Assembly (NCBI GenBank): GCA_023548195.1 | Contig: JAJHZJ010000220.1 | Coordinates: 2,301,279 to 2,365,278 of the forward strand | Source of the DNA: Bettongia penicillata ogilbyi | Taxonomy: Eukaryota > Chordata > Mammalia > Diprotodontia > Potoroidae | Direction: 5' to 3' | Length of the DNA: 64,000 bases | Part shown: piece after piece, positions 11,640-22,486 of the stretch | How the letters are laid out: every line of letters begins with the position of its first letter | How positions within the stretch are numbered: the stretch's first letter is position 1 | Made by a program: the position numbers and the translations under genes | The notes under the pieces: generated by a model | The model's input: only the letters and a program-made list of their open reading frames with translations | Told to the model about the DNA's origin: nothing | Database searches by the model: none

Positions 11640-12620
11640 ATCAAAGTTTATTTGAAATCCGGGTTAGATAATATACACTGCTTTTTTTTAATGTCTCAAC
11701 ATCAAAGGTTTATATTTTTGTCATATAGTCATCTAGCATCCTCAGTCTTTAAAATGACCATAGCAGCTGTAAAATATTGACATTATAATATGGAAAAAAG
11801 ACAAAATTTGTGGTAATTGCTTTCTAGATATACAGATGTGGCCAAAAGCTCCATGTATGATTAGTTATCCTTTCCACACTATATAGGCAAAAATAATGTG
11901 TAGTTGCAATTACTACTCTTAGAACTTAAAGTTTGTTTGTTCTTTTTAACAAAGCCATATTTCTCGTCTCCTATTTCCCCTTTTCCACATATTTTCTCAG
12001 TTCAATTACATCATTACAAGTTGTGTTACATATCTAACCTATATCCAACTAGGCTACATGATAAAAGATAGACCCTAGAGAAGGGAACTAGATAAAAGTT
12101 GTAGAAATTAGTGATAGAGCTGGAATATAATTGAGGTTAAGATAGGTTGACCCTCTAGTCACAATGAATGAATGATTTACATTTAAAACAGATGCTGCTG
12201 TTGGGGATCACTAACTAATTATCCAAGCTAATAATCTTAGATCATAGGGTAAACTTTCTTAAAACCGTCTAATGAAGTCCATTTGTTTCTGCTTTATAAC
12301 CTGACAAAACAAAATGAATTATAATCAATCTTCTTTATTGACAAATTTATAATCCATATTTTATTTTCTTAAGGTCTATGGGAAAAATGGGTTTTTAAAA
12401 GCTATAAAGTCACTCAGTTATCAAGTATTTATCAGTTTTCCTGCACCAGATATAATGACTAAATATCTTATTTTTTTTTTCTCCTTTTCTCTTTCCATCT
12501 TTTGCTCAAAAGAAAAAGATGACTATTTCCTTTCCTTTTTCTACTTACAATCTTAGTATTTATTACTCCTCTAGCCCAGTGACTTTTCCTGGAACAGTCT
12601 AATAAAGAGGAAATTTCCAT
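11640..12620. other. unassigned AT-rich DNA
   Basis: No gene or confident repeat was seen. Confidence 0.5.
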
Positions 12621-12624
12621 TGCA

Positions 12625-12790
12625 ATGAGTATAGTGTAGTGGAAATTATGCTAGGAGACACAAAACTAGTAATCAAATTGTAGGTCTGTCTCACTACCAG
12701 TTCTGTAGCACTGGTAAATTTATGTAGGCCTGACTTGCTTATCTGAAATTAATACTCACCCTAGGAAACTCAAAGGGTTGTGAAAATTCA
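12625..12790 (+). repeat. MIR-like SINE, diverged
   Basis: Contains GAGTATAGTGTAGTGGAAATT, GTCTGTCTCACTACCAG and GACTTGCTTATCTGAAATTAA in the sense order of a MIR body. The B box and head are badly diverged. Confidence 0.5.
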
Positions 12791-12894
12791 ATTCAATTCA
12801 GTAGGACAATAGAGAAAGGGACTGGACTAATGATTTCATTAACATATTTAATTTACCAACTCCCCGCTACCAATGCAAATTAGCAAATTTTCTG

Positions 12895-13050
12895 CGGGTT
12901 CTAGTCTTAGAGATTTGCCCAAAATACTGAAGGGTTAAGTAGATTGCCTAAGGTCACATATCCAGTATCTATCAGATGTCAGACTTAAACAAAAAAAGTA
13001 TTCCTGGCTTCAAGACTAAATCTGTTCACAACCCAAGTAGCCAGTCCAAT
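12895..13050 (-). repeat. MIR-like SINE, antisense
   Basis: AGGGTTAAGTAGATTGCCTAA and GGTCACATATCCAGTATCTA are the complement of the MIR core region; GTCAGACTTAAAC follows. Confidence 0.65.
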
Positions 13051-14024
13051 GCTCCAACAATTTATTAAATGGATGCTATGCGCAAGGTATAATGCAAAGT
13101 TAAAATGGTAATGCAAATAAAAGTGTTAAAGATTATTATTCACTTGTCTGACATCTTGAATTAAGATAGTCAGTGTTTTTTTTTGTATAATTCCTAAATC
13201 CTCCCTATCCTTTAATTTCTAGTTTAAGATTTCAGATTCTCCCCTGAGCCTGCCCAAGTATTCCAAATGATACCAATTTTTTCCTTAAACTTTATAAGTG
13301 CAGGCTCTATTATACAAAGCACTAAATGACACATGGCTTTAAATTATTATTTTTCATATATGCGATCCTATATACACACATAATATGCATCCATATATAT
13401 AAACACAAGCACATATGGATATGCATATATAAATATGCACAAAAATGCAATACATTTCCAGGAACACATATATGTATGCATGTATATGCATAGATAAATA
13501 GCCATGCATGTGTAGACACATATAAATATAAAATCTTGGTGAAATAACTGTAAACTATCAAAAAATATAGCTATGTCTCCATCTTATTTTGTACTATCTG
13601 CAACATCTCTCTCAATCCTGAGCATGAATCACTCAATATCACTTTGAATTGCACTGAGTTGAGATGTCCAATCCTGTCTTTCTCTGTACCCAAATATTCA
13701 TCTTAAGTTACAATAACTCTGTTTTCCATGTTATTCAAATGGAGTACTACTAAATGCCACACAACAAATACACATGAGCAACTGATTACACACACACACA
13801 TACATAATTTTGCATGGAATATAGTTATTTGTATACATGCCTGTTCTCCTTTTACAGAAACTGAACTTCTTGAGGTTAGCGATTGCTTCCAATTTATTTT
13901 TGTCAGCTCTACTAGCAACTAACACAGTACTCTATACATGGTAGAACTGAAGTAAATATTTAAGTAATCCACATGTGAATGCTTAGATGGGTAACATTTT
14001 AGTAAACAAAAAAAGACTCGTTTT

Positions 14025-14028
<4 letters not shown>
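13050..14028. other. unassigned AT-rich DNA
   Basis: Contains imperfect TATATA/CACACA-type runs at 13360-13520 and 13790-13805. No gene was recognised. Confidence 0.5.

Positions 14029-14102
<74 letters not shown>
14029..14102. repeat. compound (TA)n(TG)n microsatellite
   Basis: A perfect TA run (14029-14070) passes directly into a TG run (14071-14102). A purine-pyrimidine alternation this long can adopt Z-DNA or cruciform forms. Confidence 0.97.
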
Positions 14103-14103
<1 letters not shown>

Positions 14104-14874
14104 ATTTATATTTTCCCAAATAACTACTATACTGAGAACACAACACAGGGTTTAATAAGCCTCTGATGAGTGAATGAAATTATTAACATGTATATATTAA
14201 ATGTATTATAAACCATGTAATGCGTTTATAAATGCATATAAACCATAAGGGTGATGGGATTTAGAAAAATATCCTCACTAGGGTCATAGAATATGAACAA
14301 CTACTTCTCTGCTTAATGTTAAGGGCTTAGAAAAGAAAGAAAACAACAAAAAATGGTGATGCATTGATGGCCCTTTGATATTCTCAATATGCATATTCCT
14401 TCCCGGATTACAAACTATCAGTTTCTCATTTTGTGTCACTATTGCCCATAAATTATTGTAAATCTTTCATGAGGACTAGCACGTATGCCCAAAGTCTTCA
14501 AATTCTTGCGACAATCTAGAGCATCTGGTAACATATGAGAGTTATATATCAGCTATCCTGCCCTCACACTGCATGAGCAACCCTTCGATTTTTCTGATCA
14601 CACATTTCACTCTCCCTGATATACCACTCTTTGTTGGTAATATAGTCATGTGGCCTTATGTGACTGTTACCTGTTTAGCATAATGTAAGATGATCAGTGT
14701 TAAAATTATGGTCCTCCTTATCAGGGAGACTCTTGGAGTCATTAAAATCACTTCTTATTTTCCCAACAGCATTCCAGTGTTCCCTTCCCATCCATTTAAT
14801 TCTGGTCTCAGATTATCATTCACCTGTAGTGCATGTCCAAAATATATAACTATTTCTATGGATTGTCCATTCAG

Positions 14875-15250
14875 TTTCCTATTATAATCTATCAGGGGTC
14901 AATACATTGTATTAAGGGTTACTTTACCAGTATTTTGAAACACTGAGAGACCCTTCATGAGATCATCCTATAATTTGAGAACATCCTGTACCCTAAAGTC
15001 CTTTCCTGTCTTGAAACACCATAAAACCATAAAATCACAAAAACCACATCCTCATCCAGAATACTGCAGGCTGTATGGCTTTCTGCCAGAATTTTGCTGC
15101 ATAAATTTAGATCTCTCAGATACCAGTTGTCTTACTTAACCTCACTGCTATAGGTTCATGTGTTTTAGTGTCCATAAAGCTCCTGCTGGCTATGAGAATA
15201 TCTAGTGCATTCTTTCATGCCGAACTGCTCTCCCACATCCATCTTCATCA
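14875..15250 (+). repeat. ERV1 5' LTR
   Basis: Pairs with the 3' LTR through TCATCCTATAATTTGAGA/CCATCCTATAACTTGAGA, CTAAAGTCCTTTCCTGTCTTG and CTTTCTGCCAGAATTTTGCT. It ends ...CATCA three bases before the primer site. The poly(A) hexamer has decayed to CATAAA near 15172. It carries the uninterrupted version of the site where an L1 sits in the 3' LTR. The 5' edge is set by alignment to 22487 and is approximate. Confidence 0.8.
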
Positions 15251-15253
15251 ATT

Positions 15254-15271
15254 TGGTGCTGAAATACAAGA
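15254..15271 (+). promoter_or_regulatory. ERV1 primer-binding site, tRNA-Phe-like
   Basis: TGGTGCTGAAATACAAGA lies three bases after the 5' LTR. It agrees at 13 of 18 positions with the complement of the tRNA-Phe 3' end (TGGTGCCGAAACCCGGGA). Reverse transcription of the ancestor would have started here. Confidence 0.65.
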
Positions 15272-15599
15272 ACCAGATAACTGGATCCCATTGACCTTCT
15301 CCTAGCCACCTGAATAAGAGGCAAATACCCCTTTTCTTTGTTCTTTTTCCCGGACCTTTCTGTTGCTCTTACTCCATGGCAGTGATACCCCTGGGAGGGG
15401 GTGGGAGTGGGAGGATGCCCAGGCACCTGCAGTAGTGACTGAAGCTCCACTGACCACTGGTCAGTCAGACTACTAACATTCACAAAAGGGGATGCCCTTA
15501 CACTAGGTGGATCATATTTTTCTCCCCTCTGTCTTGGGAGGCCAAGACAAGTGGTGAAAGACTGCTAAGAGGATGCTAGGATAGGGCAGGACCAGTCAG

Positions 15600-15800
15600 T
15601 ATGCCATGATTCCCCACTAGGATGCCTGTTACAGCATTGGAAGAAATTTGGAGGAAAAGATCTTAAGAAAAAGCACCTAGTGTTCCAATGTAACACTGCC
15701 TGGCCTCAATATCAATTGGAAGATCAAGAACAATGGCCGTTGAATGGATCCCTCAACTATACTACCATACTCCAGTTGAATCTATTTTGTAGGAGGGAAA
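15600..15800 (+). pseudogene. ERV1 gag, matrix remnant
   Basis: A frame reads LQHWKKFGGKDLKKKHLVFQ and continues WPQYQLEDQEQWPLNGSLNY, with the Trp-Pro and Trp-Pro-Leu pattern of a gammaretroviral matrix C-terminal half. It stops at a TAG near 15791. Just beyond, about 1.4 kb of unrelated LTR-like DNA separates it from the rest of gag. Broken and non-functional; the class I assignment is inferred from motif pattern and context. Confidence 0.65.
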
Positions 15801-15829
15801 GAAAGTAGGTAGAAGGGTTTATAATCAAA

Positions 15830-17190
15830 AGGAAGGTAGGTTTTTGTTGTTTTTCTTTTGAATTTGTTTCCCAGCCTCAGGCTAAATTGTAACTGTCTGA
15901 AGGATTAATCTCTGTAACACATTGGCTCTGGGCACTGAACCAATGATATGCCAAGTTTTGGATCTGCCCATGTGGGCTCTCTACTGAACCAGCCAGGTAA
16001 AGCACATGGGCTCCTCACATGGATTCAGTCAATAAGATACTACACAGGTGGGCTATGCACTTGGGCTCTCCTCTCTGAGTCATTCAGATGACAAATAAAA
16101 CCATATATAAATTGGAAGACTGATTTCACCTTGAGGCTCACTCCTGAGAACTCTACATGTCTTGGATGAGACTCTGGGTAACTGTTGCTAAGGGACCCCA
16201 CGGGTATGAATGTGAACCCAGAAGAAAATGAATAGAAGAGACAATGAAGATGAAGAAGTAAATGAGTACTGAGCAGGTTAGCTGGAGACAGCAGCAGCAA
16301 CAGCAGAGGCTCACTGAAAGAGTCTCCTGGTTGTGAAAGTGAATTGAGCTAAAAGGCAGAGACCTGCCCAGGGGAAGTAGACTTAGCTCAAGCCCTTTTT
16401 AAGAGCTGCTATTAAGGATCATATGGGCTATAAAAGTGAATTTAGATGGTGGTGCTGGTAATGTGTGTAAATATTGCTATTGTCCTGTTAAGCTTTGTTT
16501 TCCCAGAGACAGAAGCTGGGATCAGGAGCCCCTGGAGTCTTCTGTCAGGTAGGAGCAGGGAGAACTTGGAATGGAAATGTCCCTTTCCCTGTGATCTGAG
16601 ACATGGAGCAGGAGCAGAGAGTTGCCTGCATGCAGGCACATGTAGGAAATGTGAGTAGTTAACCCACAGAGGAGGAGCCATGGAGCTCAAAAGTCAGCAC
16701 CAAGTCAAGATGAAAGCTTTGTCGGGAGTCAGGAGCAGTGAGAGGGCCAGGTGGGAGCCTGAAAAAGCATCCTAAAGAGGACACACCCCCAAGTGGACTT
16801 TACTTGGATACTCTATTTTGAATGAGGGAATTGTAACCTATTGTGACCTAGGGGTGGGGTCTTAGGTATTCTCTGCTACCCCTGGAAAGATGTGTTGTGT
16901 TAAAAAAGACCCTGGCCTAGGAACCCCTGATTGCATAAACAAGTATAAGGTGGAGAGCATGCTATGTTATATACTGAATGCAATGATATATGTTGTGTGC
17001 CATGTTGCATACTGAGTGTTATATACTGGATGATATATTTTGTGTAAGGCCATCTGGCCACCTTGGTAATAAGTTGTTATGTTAGGTAATAAGTTGTGTT
17101 ATGGACTGTGAATACTATGCTTAAGTTTCTTGAATAGAATGCTTATTGTATTGTGAGATTTGACCCTATATATTCACAATAGCGGGTGTG
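15830..17190 (+). repeat. LTR-like repeat inserted in ERV1 gag
   Basis: This block splits the matrix and proline-rich parts of gag. Its first part has a repeated TGGGCTC motif (near 15972, 16007, 16063) and CATATATAAATTGG near 16102, a TATA-like box. Its later part (16446-16935) aligns with 56490-56860: TGTCCTGTTAAGCTTTGTTTT with GTTACCCTGCTGAGTTTTGCT, and ACAGAGGAGGAGCCATGG with ACAGAGGAAGAACCATGG. Two copies at unrelated sites make this a dispersed family. The LTR interpretation is inference. Confidence 0.55.
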
Positions 17191-18400
17191 CTGCTTTGCT
17201 TGCCCTATGTCCAAAGTTTTATGGGTTTATCTCAGGACCCTGACCTTAGGGAAAAAGGTAAAATGTTCTTGGCCAGACCTTCCTTCGGACCTGGTTCCAA
17301 GACTCAGGAGAAAACTTCTGAATCTCCTGACTCCTGGGACATAATTGGTGACCCAACCATGACTAGTTGACAGGCAGCTTCATCACCCTCCATTTCTTTC
17401 CCTGCTTCCCCTCCTACATACAGTCTTTACTCCCAACCTCCACCCTCCTATCTAGTTCCTTCCCCACCTGGTCTACTATCAGTTAGTCCCTCTAATACCC
17501 AGCAGGGAACCCCCTTCCTTGCTCCATATTCTTCAAAGCCCTCCTCAACTTCAGACTGTCCTAGCCTTACAGACCTAGCCCCACTTCTCCCACTATGGGA
17601 GATTCTTACACCTGTGGTGGGAACATTGGAATCCATGTCCCATTGTCTATGTTGGACCTGGCCCAAATTAAAGAAAAGATGGAGTGCTCTTTGGAGGACC
17701 CTACTAAATTTTGGATGTCTTCTGAATGGTATCTCTCCAATTTGTCTTCATGTGGGAAGATATCAATCTAATCTTACTCTCTACTGCCTGTATGATGGAG
17801 GAAAAAAGATGATGTGGATTATGCCCAGAAGCATGGGGATGATATCACCCAAAATTCCAATGGACCCCACTGTCCTCCAGGGACCAACATGATCCTGAGC
17901 TCTGATCCCTCATGGGACTGCGAGAACAATGGGTATAGCAGGGATCATATGATCAATTGTCTACCAGAAGGAATGAATACAGGACTGAAGAATGTCTCTT
18001 GTGACAGGCTGAGAGATATCACCAAAAGACTAAGTGAGACCCCTTCCCTTTTTAGGAACAAACTAGGCAAGACCCTGAGGAAATACATTGACCTTGACCC
18101 TGACTCTCCTTCATGAATAACTGTCCTGAGCATGCACTTTATTTCCCATTTATCCCCTGATATATGCCACAATCTCCAAAAACCAGAACAGGGCCCTCAA
18201 AACCCATTTAAAGAAATAATGCAAACTGTGTTTAAGGTTTTTAATAACAGGGATAAGGCAGAGGCCAAGGAGAAAGATCAAAGGGCCCAAAATAAGGCAA
18301 ACCTCTTGGCTGCCCTTATCTTGGGAAGCTCAGGTACTGGGAAATGGAGTAGTGGCCATTACTTTTAGTGTAAAAAACATGGTCCCTGATCCAGGGTCTC
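17190..18400 (+). pseudogene. ERV1 gag, proline-rich and capsid remnant
   Basis: A Ser/Pro-rich segment (17371-17600, ASPPTYSLYSQPPPSYL-like) is followed by a capsid-like part spread over frames. At 17814-18116 a frame reads ...DPSWDCENNGYSRDH and ends LRKYIDLDPDSPS, the length and position expected of the capsid C-terminal half of class I Gag. A Lys/Glu/Ala-rich segment (NNRDKAEAKEKDQRAQNKAN) follows near 18240, as before nucleocapsid. I could not see a full CCHC zinc knuckle: near 18355 only GH followed by a stop, then CKKHGP, is readable. Multiple frame changes. Confidence 0.7.
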
Positions 18401-18559
18401 TCCCCAGAAAAGGTCAGACAACCATCCACCTCTTGAGCCATTCTTTCTCTGCCCACAAGAAGGCCATTAGAAACACTGGCAAGAAAGGCAAGCCACAGCC
18501 CCAGAAATCTCAGCATTCCAGGCCCCTCCTGATTCAGATTTATAGGCCCCTCAGTTTAG

Positions 18560-18810
18560 TCTGAGCCTAGGTCAAAAATTGATGTGGTGGGTAAATCAAT
18601 TGATTTTCTCATTGACACAGGAGCCATTTATTCTACCCTGGTGCATTATTCTGGCCCCACTTACCTCAACTTTACCTTTGATGGGGATTGTCAACAAACT
18701 CAGGAAAGGGGGACCCTAGTTTTAATATGGACTGGGGGTTACCTGAATTGGAATCACTGTGAATTCCTGGGAAAGTTGTATACATCTCCACTGTTTAGAA
18801 TTATCTGAGG
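18560..18810 (+). pseudogene. ERV1 protease remnant
   Basis: The retroviral aspartic protease active-site loop is readable: FLIDTGAIYSTLV, with DTGA at 18614-18625, so the catalytic Asp codon is retained. The frame runs to a stop at about 18806. The usual downstream conserved Gly-rich block is not clear. It sits between gag and RT, as in class I elements. Confidence 0.75.
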
Positions 18811-19780
18811 GATACAAACCACTTGGGTTATAGCCCCTTACTGATAAGTTTTTACAGTATAGCCTACTGCTTCCCTATCAGTCATCTTATAACACCCTGA
18901 TACTACACATTCTTAAGCCAAGTGGGAAATATTGCATGATTCAAGGCTGGAGGGTTGTAAATGAAGCCATCATTCCTATTCATCCTATTGTCCCAACTCT
19001 TATACTTTTTAGCTTAGGTCCCAGGAGTGACCCACTGGTTTACTATTTTTGATCTCAGATACCTTCTTTTGTATACCACTTTACAAAGAATTCCAATATA
19101 TCTTTGCTTTTTTATGGGGAGCACTGGGGGACCAAAACCTCTGGAAATTTACCTGGACAGTCCTCCAACAGGGCTTCCAAGATAGTCCTCATCTTTTTGG
19201 TCAGGCAGTAGGCAAATATCTCAGGGATCTAGAGTACATACTAGTTCCATAGTCCAATATGTTGATAATATCCTTATTTGTAGCCCTTCCTGTGAGATGG
19301 CCATTGAGGCTGCTTTCTCCACCCTGAATTTTCTAAATCACAGGGGATACAAGGTCTCCGTAAAGTACCTGGGTGACCTCCTAACCATACGTCCCATTCC
19401 CTGATGATAGAACAAAAAGAAGCAATTTTGGCCTGTCCTACTCCTGTCTTTAAATGCCAGATTTGCACTTTTCTGGAAGGGTTCTACAGAATTTAGATTC
19501 CTAACTTTGTCCTCATCACCAAAAACCTTTATGAAGCTATCTAGGCCCCCAATACTTTACTTTTCTAACAGGGACCTGATCAGGATAAGTCATTTAACAC
19601 CTTTATAACCAAATTGATCTCTGTTCTGGCATGAGCCTTACTGAACTTAGGGAAACCCTTTACCCTAAAAAGGGATGAGAAATATAGTCAGTTTTGGGGT
19701 ACACTTACTCAGACCCTGGTACCTGATCCATACCCTGTAGCATACTTCTCTAAACAGCTGAGTACAAGAGATTCTAGCAG
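18810..19780 (+). pseudogene. ERV1 reverse transcriptase remnant
   Basis: RT blocks are spread over frames. 19130-19250 reads FTWTVLQQGFQDSPHLFGQA, the QGFxxSPxLF motif of class I RT. 19255-19300 reads QYVDNILICSPS. The catalytic box is YVDN (19258-19269): the second aspartate codon is AAT instead of GAT or GAC. A frame change lies between the two blocks. Downstream, 19340-19480 retains HRGYKVSVKYLGDL. Not functional. Confidence 0.8.
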
Positions 19781-20560
19781 GCTTGCTTGCCTCTGTGCAG
19801 TGGCAGTCACTGTCCTCCTAGTGGGGCAAGCTACTATGATCATCCAAGGGCAGCCCCTGACTGCCTGTTGCCCCACTGTTCTGAGCATTTTGGAAATAAG
19901 AGGGCACCAATGGCTGACTGGTAGCTGCCTAACCAAGTATCACTCTCTCCTCCTTGATACCACAGATTTACTCTTATATATTTGCTCCACCTTGAAACCT
20001 GCTACCCTATTCCCCTCCACTAGGGATCCTGACTATCCCCTTCATGACTGTGCAGAAGCACTCAAGATGGTGTATGCCAGTTGCCCTGACCTCACAGACA
20101 TTCCCTCAAAAAACCTAGATGTGAATCGACATACTGATGGATCTAACTTCATGGAGCATGGGATTAAAAAGAGCAGGATGTGCATTAGTCAGCTTTCAAA
20201 TCACCACTGAATCATGTTCCTTACTGGTAAGGCCTTTGATAAAAAAGGTTCAATTAATAGCACTCACTAGAGTATTGGAATTGGGGAAAAATAAGAGAAT
20301 AAACATCCGCACAGATTCAAAATATGCCTTCGATGTGCTTCATGTTCATGGAGCAATATAGAAGTGATAGAAGTGAAAGGGGTCGTTGACCACCATAAGA
20401 CATGGTCCCAAAGTCTTATGTCTCCTTCAGGCTATGCATGCTCCCAATGAAGCAGCAATCATACAATTTAGGGAACATCAAAAGAGGGACTCAGATCAGA
20501 CTACAGGAATCCAGCTTAAATATATTACTGCCAAAGTCTCAGCATGAACCCTGTCTTTTA
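19780..20560 (+). pseudogene. ERV1 connection and RNase H remnant
   Basis: 19800-20210 is open for 136 codons. It covers the tether region and reaches the RNase H start HTDGSNFMEHG near 20130, where the TDGS motif supplies the first catalytic Asp. A change of frame then continues to RTDSKYAFDVLH near 20310, the TDSKYAF block with another catalytic Asp, and a stretch near 20430 (HAPNEAA) at the end of RNase H. No integrase HHCC or DDE signature was recognised after 20560. Confidence 0.8.
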
Positions 20561-20689
20561 AACTACTCCCTTAATTCTCCAGATCTCATCCTCTTTTGGC
20601 CCTCAATATACCCCTAAGAAACTGTATTGTTAATGTATTTTTGCATACCTGGAATATCTTTCCTATTCATTAATATGTTCATGTGACCT

Positions 20690-21060
20690 GCTTGAATCAA
20701 AAGGAAGCCTGAGTCACATGGAGGAATTTGCCAAATGGGTGGAGCAAGAAGGGGTGGTACAGAGCTAAAAAGAAGTTGGTCACAGAAGTTAAAGCTGAGG
20801 GAGAGAGAGGAAGCAGGCAGTGAGCTGCATCTGTTTGTGGGAAGGCCCTAGCAGGGTGTAGGCTTGGAAATGGTTGTGCCTCCTGCATTGTGATTGTGTA
20901 TAGATTTCTTTGTAGCTACTACTGCTGCTGTAAAGCTCAAAGGCCTCTGATTTGACCCATGTTTCTCAAATTAAACCTGTTCCAGAAACCACCATAGGTT
21001 CTTCTGAACATCACCCCAGATACTCGTGCAAGTTGGTAGAGGACCTAAAATTCCTTTTCA
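20690..21060 (+). repeat. LTR-like insertion replacing the ERV1 integrase region
   Basis: Purine-rich DNA (GAGGGAGAGAGAGGAAGC) and TTTCTTTGTAGCTACTACTGC, then TCAAATTAAACCTGTTCC with an ATTAAA hexamer near 20970. It interrupts the pol-to-env interval. Its middle weakly resembles the repeat shared by 16446 and 56490. Identity uncertain. Confidence 0.35.
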
Positions 21061-21424
21061 GGAAATAACATAGGATATGAACTTATGCAAGTGAAGGAAT
21101 AATTTTTCTACACCCTCCTCTGCTTTTTACATTTGCCCTTGCTGTATTTTATTTCCTCCAGCTATGTTGTGTTCTGGGCCCTGCCTTGAATCACTTTTCC
21201 TGTTCCTAGCCCACTTATTCTTGATTCCCACCTAATGCCTAGGGCTAGGCCTGCTTCTCTAAGACCTGGGAATCTAATGCCTTAACTCAAATAGGGAACT
21301 CTATGGGGCAAGGTAGGGTACATGATTGGATAGGTATCACATTTGGCCAAGCAGTTCCCCATCCAAATTTATAATAACACTTATTCCTACCACCCTTGGG
21401 TAAAATAGGGTAGTCACTGGAAAC
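21060..21424. other. ERV1 pol-env interval, unassigned
   Basis: Between the insertion and env there is no readable integrase or env surface domain. It may be eroded env leader. Confidence 0.4.
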
Positions 21425-21690
21425 ATGAAACAATTCTTTCTAACAGCCACTGTCTCACTTCTCACAAATGATGCACCCCATGGTTTATATGAACTTCAAG
21501 AGTCACAAAATACCTTAGCTGATAGAGTTATAGACAACCACATTGATCTTGACTATCTTTTTGCCTCCTCAGGAGATGTTTGAGGTTTGACCAACACCTC
21601 TTGTTTTATGTATGTTAATAATTCCCATAACATAGACCTCTGCACACAAAGGATACTACAAACAGACTCCATACTGGTATCTCATCCTTC
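21425..21690 (+). pseudogene. ERV1 env transmembrane-subunit remnant
   Basis: A frame opens at ATG 21425 and reads ...LYELQESQNTLADRVIDNHI then DLDYLFASSGDV, a TGA stop, and GLTNTSCFMYVNNS. This is the ectodomain heptad region and disulphide loop of a class I transmembrane subunit. The stop occupies the place where the first loop cysteine is expected. The frame continues about 20 codons after the loop and then loses similarity. Inactive remnant. Confidence 0.7.
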
Positions 21691-21699
21691 TTTTTCCTG

Positions 21700-22480
21700 G
21701 GGGGTCATGAATGTGTTGTGTTTTGGAGTACTGGGAATTCCACAATATAAGGGTAGAGGGATGTGTCTCGAAAGAATTTGACCACTCCAGCCTTTGTAAA
21801 TTCAAGGTATCAGGGTTTATTTGTATTGCCCGGAGAAGTGACAGATTCCTAGTAAATCTGCACAATTTAATTGGGGGTAAAATAGGTACTTATAAACAAG
21901 AAAAGACAATGAGAATATGTAGACAGGATTAAGGAGTGGTAAATAGTCTAGGGTGGTCCAGATGCCAACAATGAAAGGAGTTAAGTTGAGAGACACAAAG
22001 AGAGGGCAGATAAAAAGATATTGATCATCCATTGGCATGAGTCAGATGCTTCAGGCACAGTATCAGAGACTGGGTTGCTGAAATGTATGGGAAAATTCAG
22101 GGTACAAGTCCCATCATCCCATAAGTTCCTCTCCCTTCTTTCTCCTATTCTGACTCCACTATTAGTCATTTGACTTGCTTTTATATTGATTTGTTTGTTT
22201 AACCTCCTGATTTACTCTGTGTCTTCTTGACTGTAGAAGTTCCATCTTGAACTCCTAGGGTACCAACCCTTGCTTTTGGTATCTCCTAGAGGTTTGCCTC
22301 TTTCCATCCTGGACTCATGGGTGCTGAATTCCACCACTCCCCTCACACTAACCACCCTTCCTCAGCCTATTCCCTGACTTTGAAATGGTCTCTGAGTGCC
22401 CATTCAGCAGGAAACAGCTACTTAAGACAGTGATCTTCACTCCTGTACCTGAAAGATGTCTTTACTCTAGTGGTTGAGTG
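21700..22480. other. ERV1 tail between env and 3' LTR
   Basis: No coding similarity is recognisable. It could be decayed env 3' end plus untranslated sequence. It ends in the purine run at 22471-22486. Confidence 0.4.
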
Positions 22481-22486
22481 GGGAAA
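22475..22486 (+). promoter_or_regulatory. ERV1 polypurine tract, partly decayed
   Basis: TGAGTGGGGAAA directly abuts the inferred TG start of the 3' LTR at 22487, the position where plus-strand DNA synthesis is primed in retroviruses. Confidence 0.5.
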
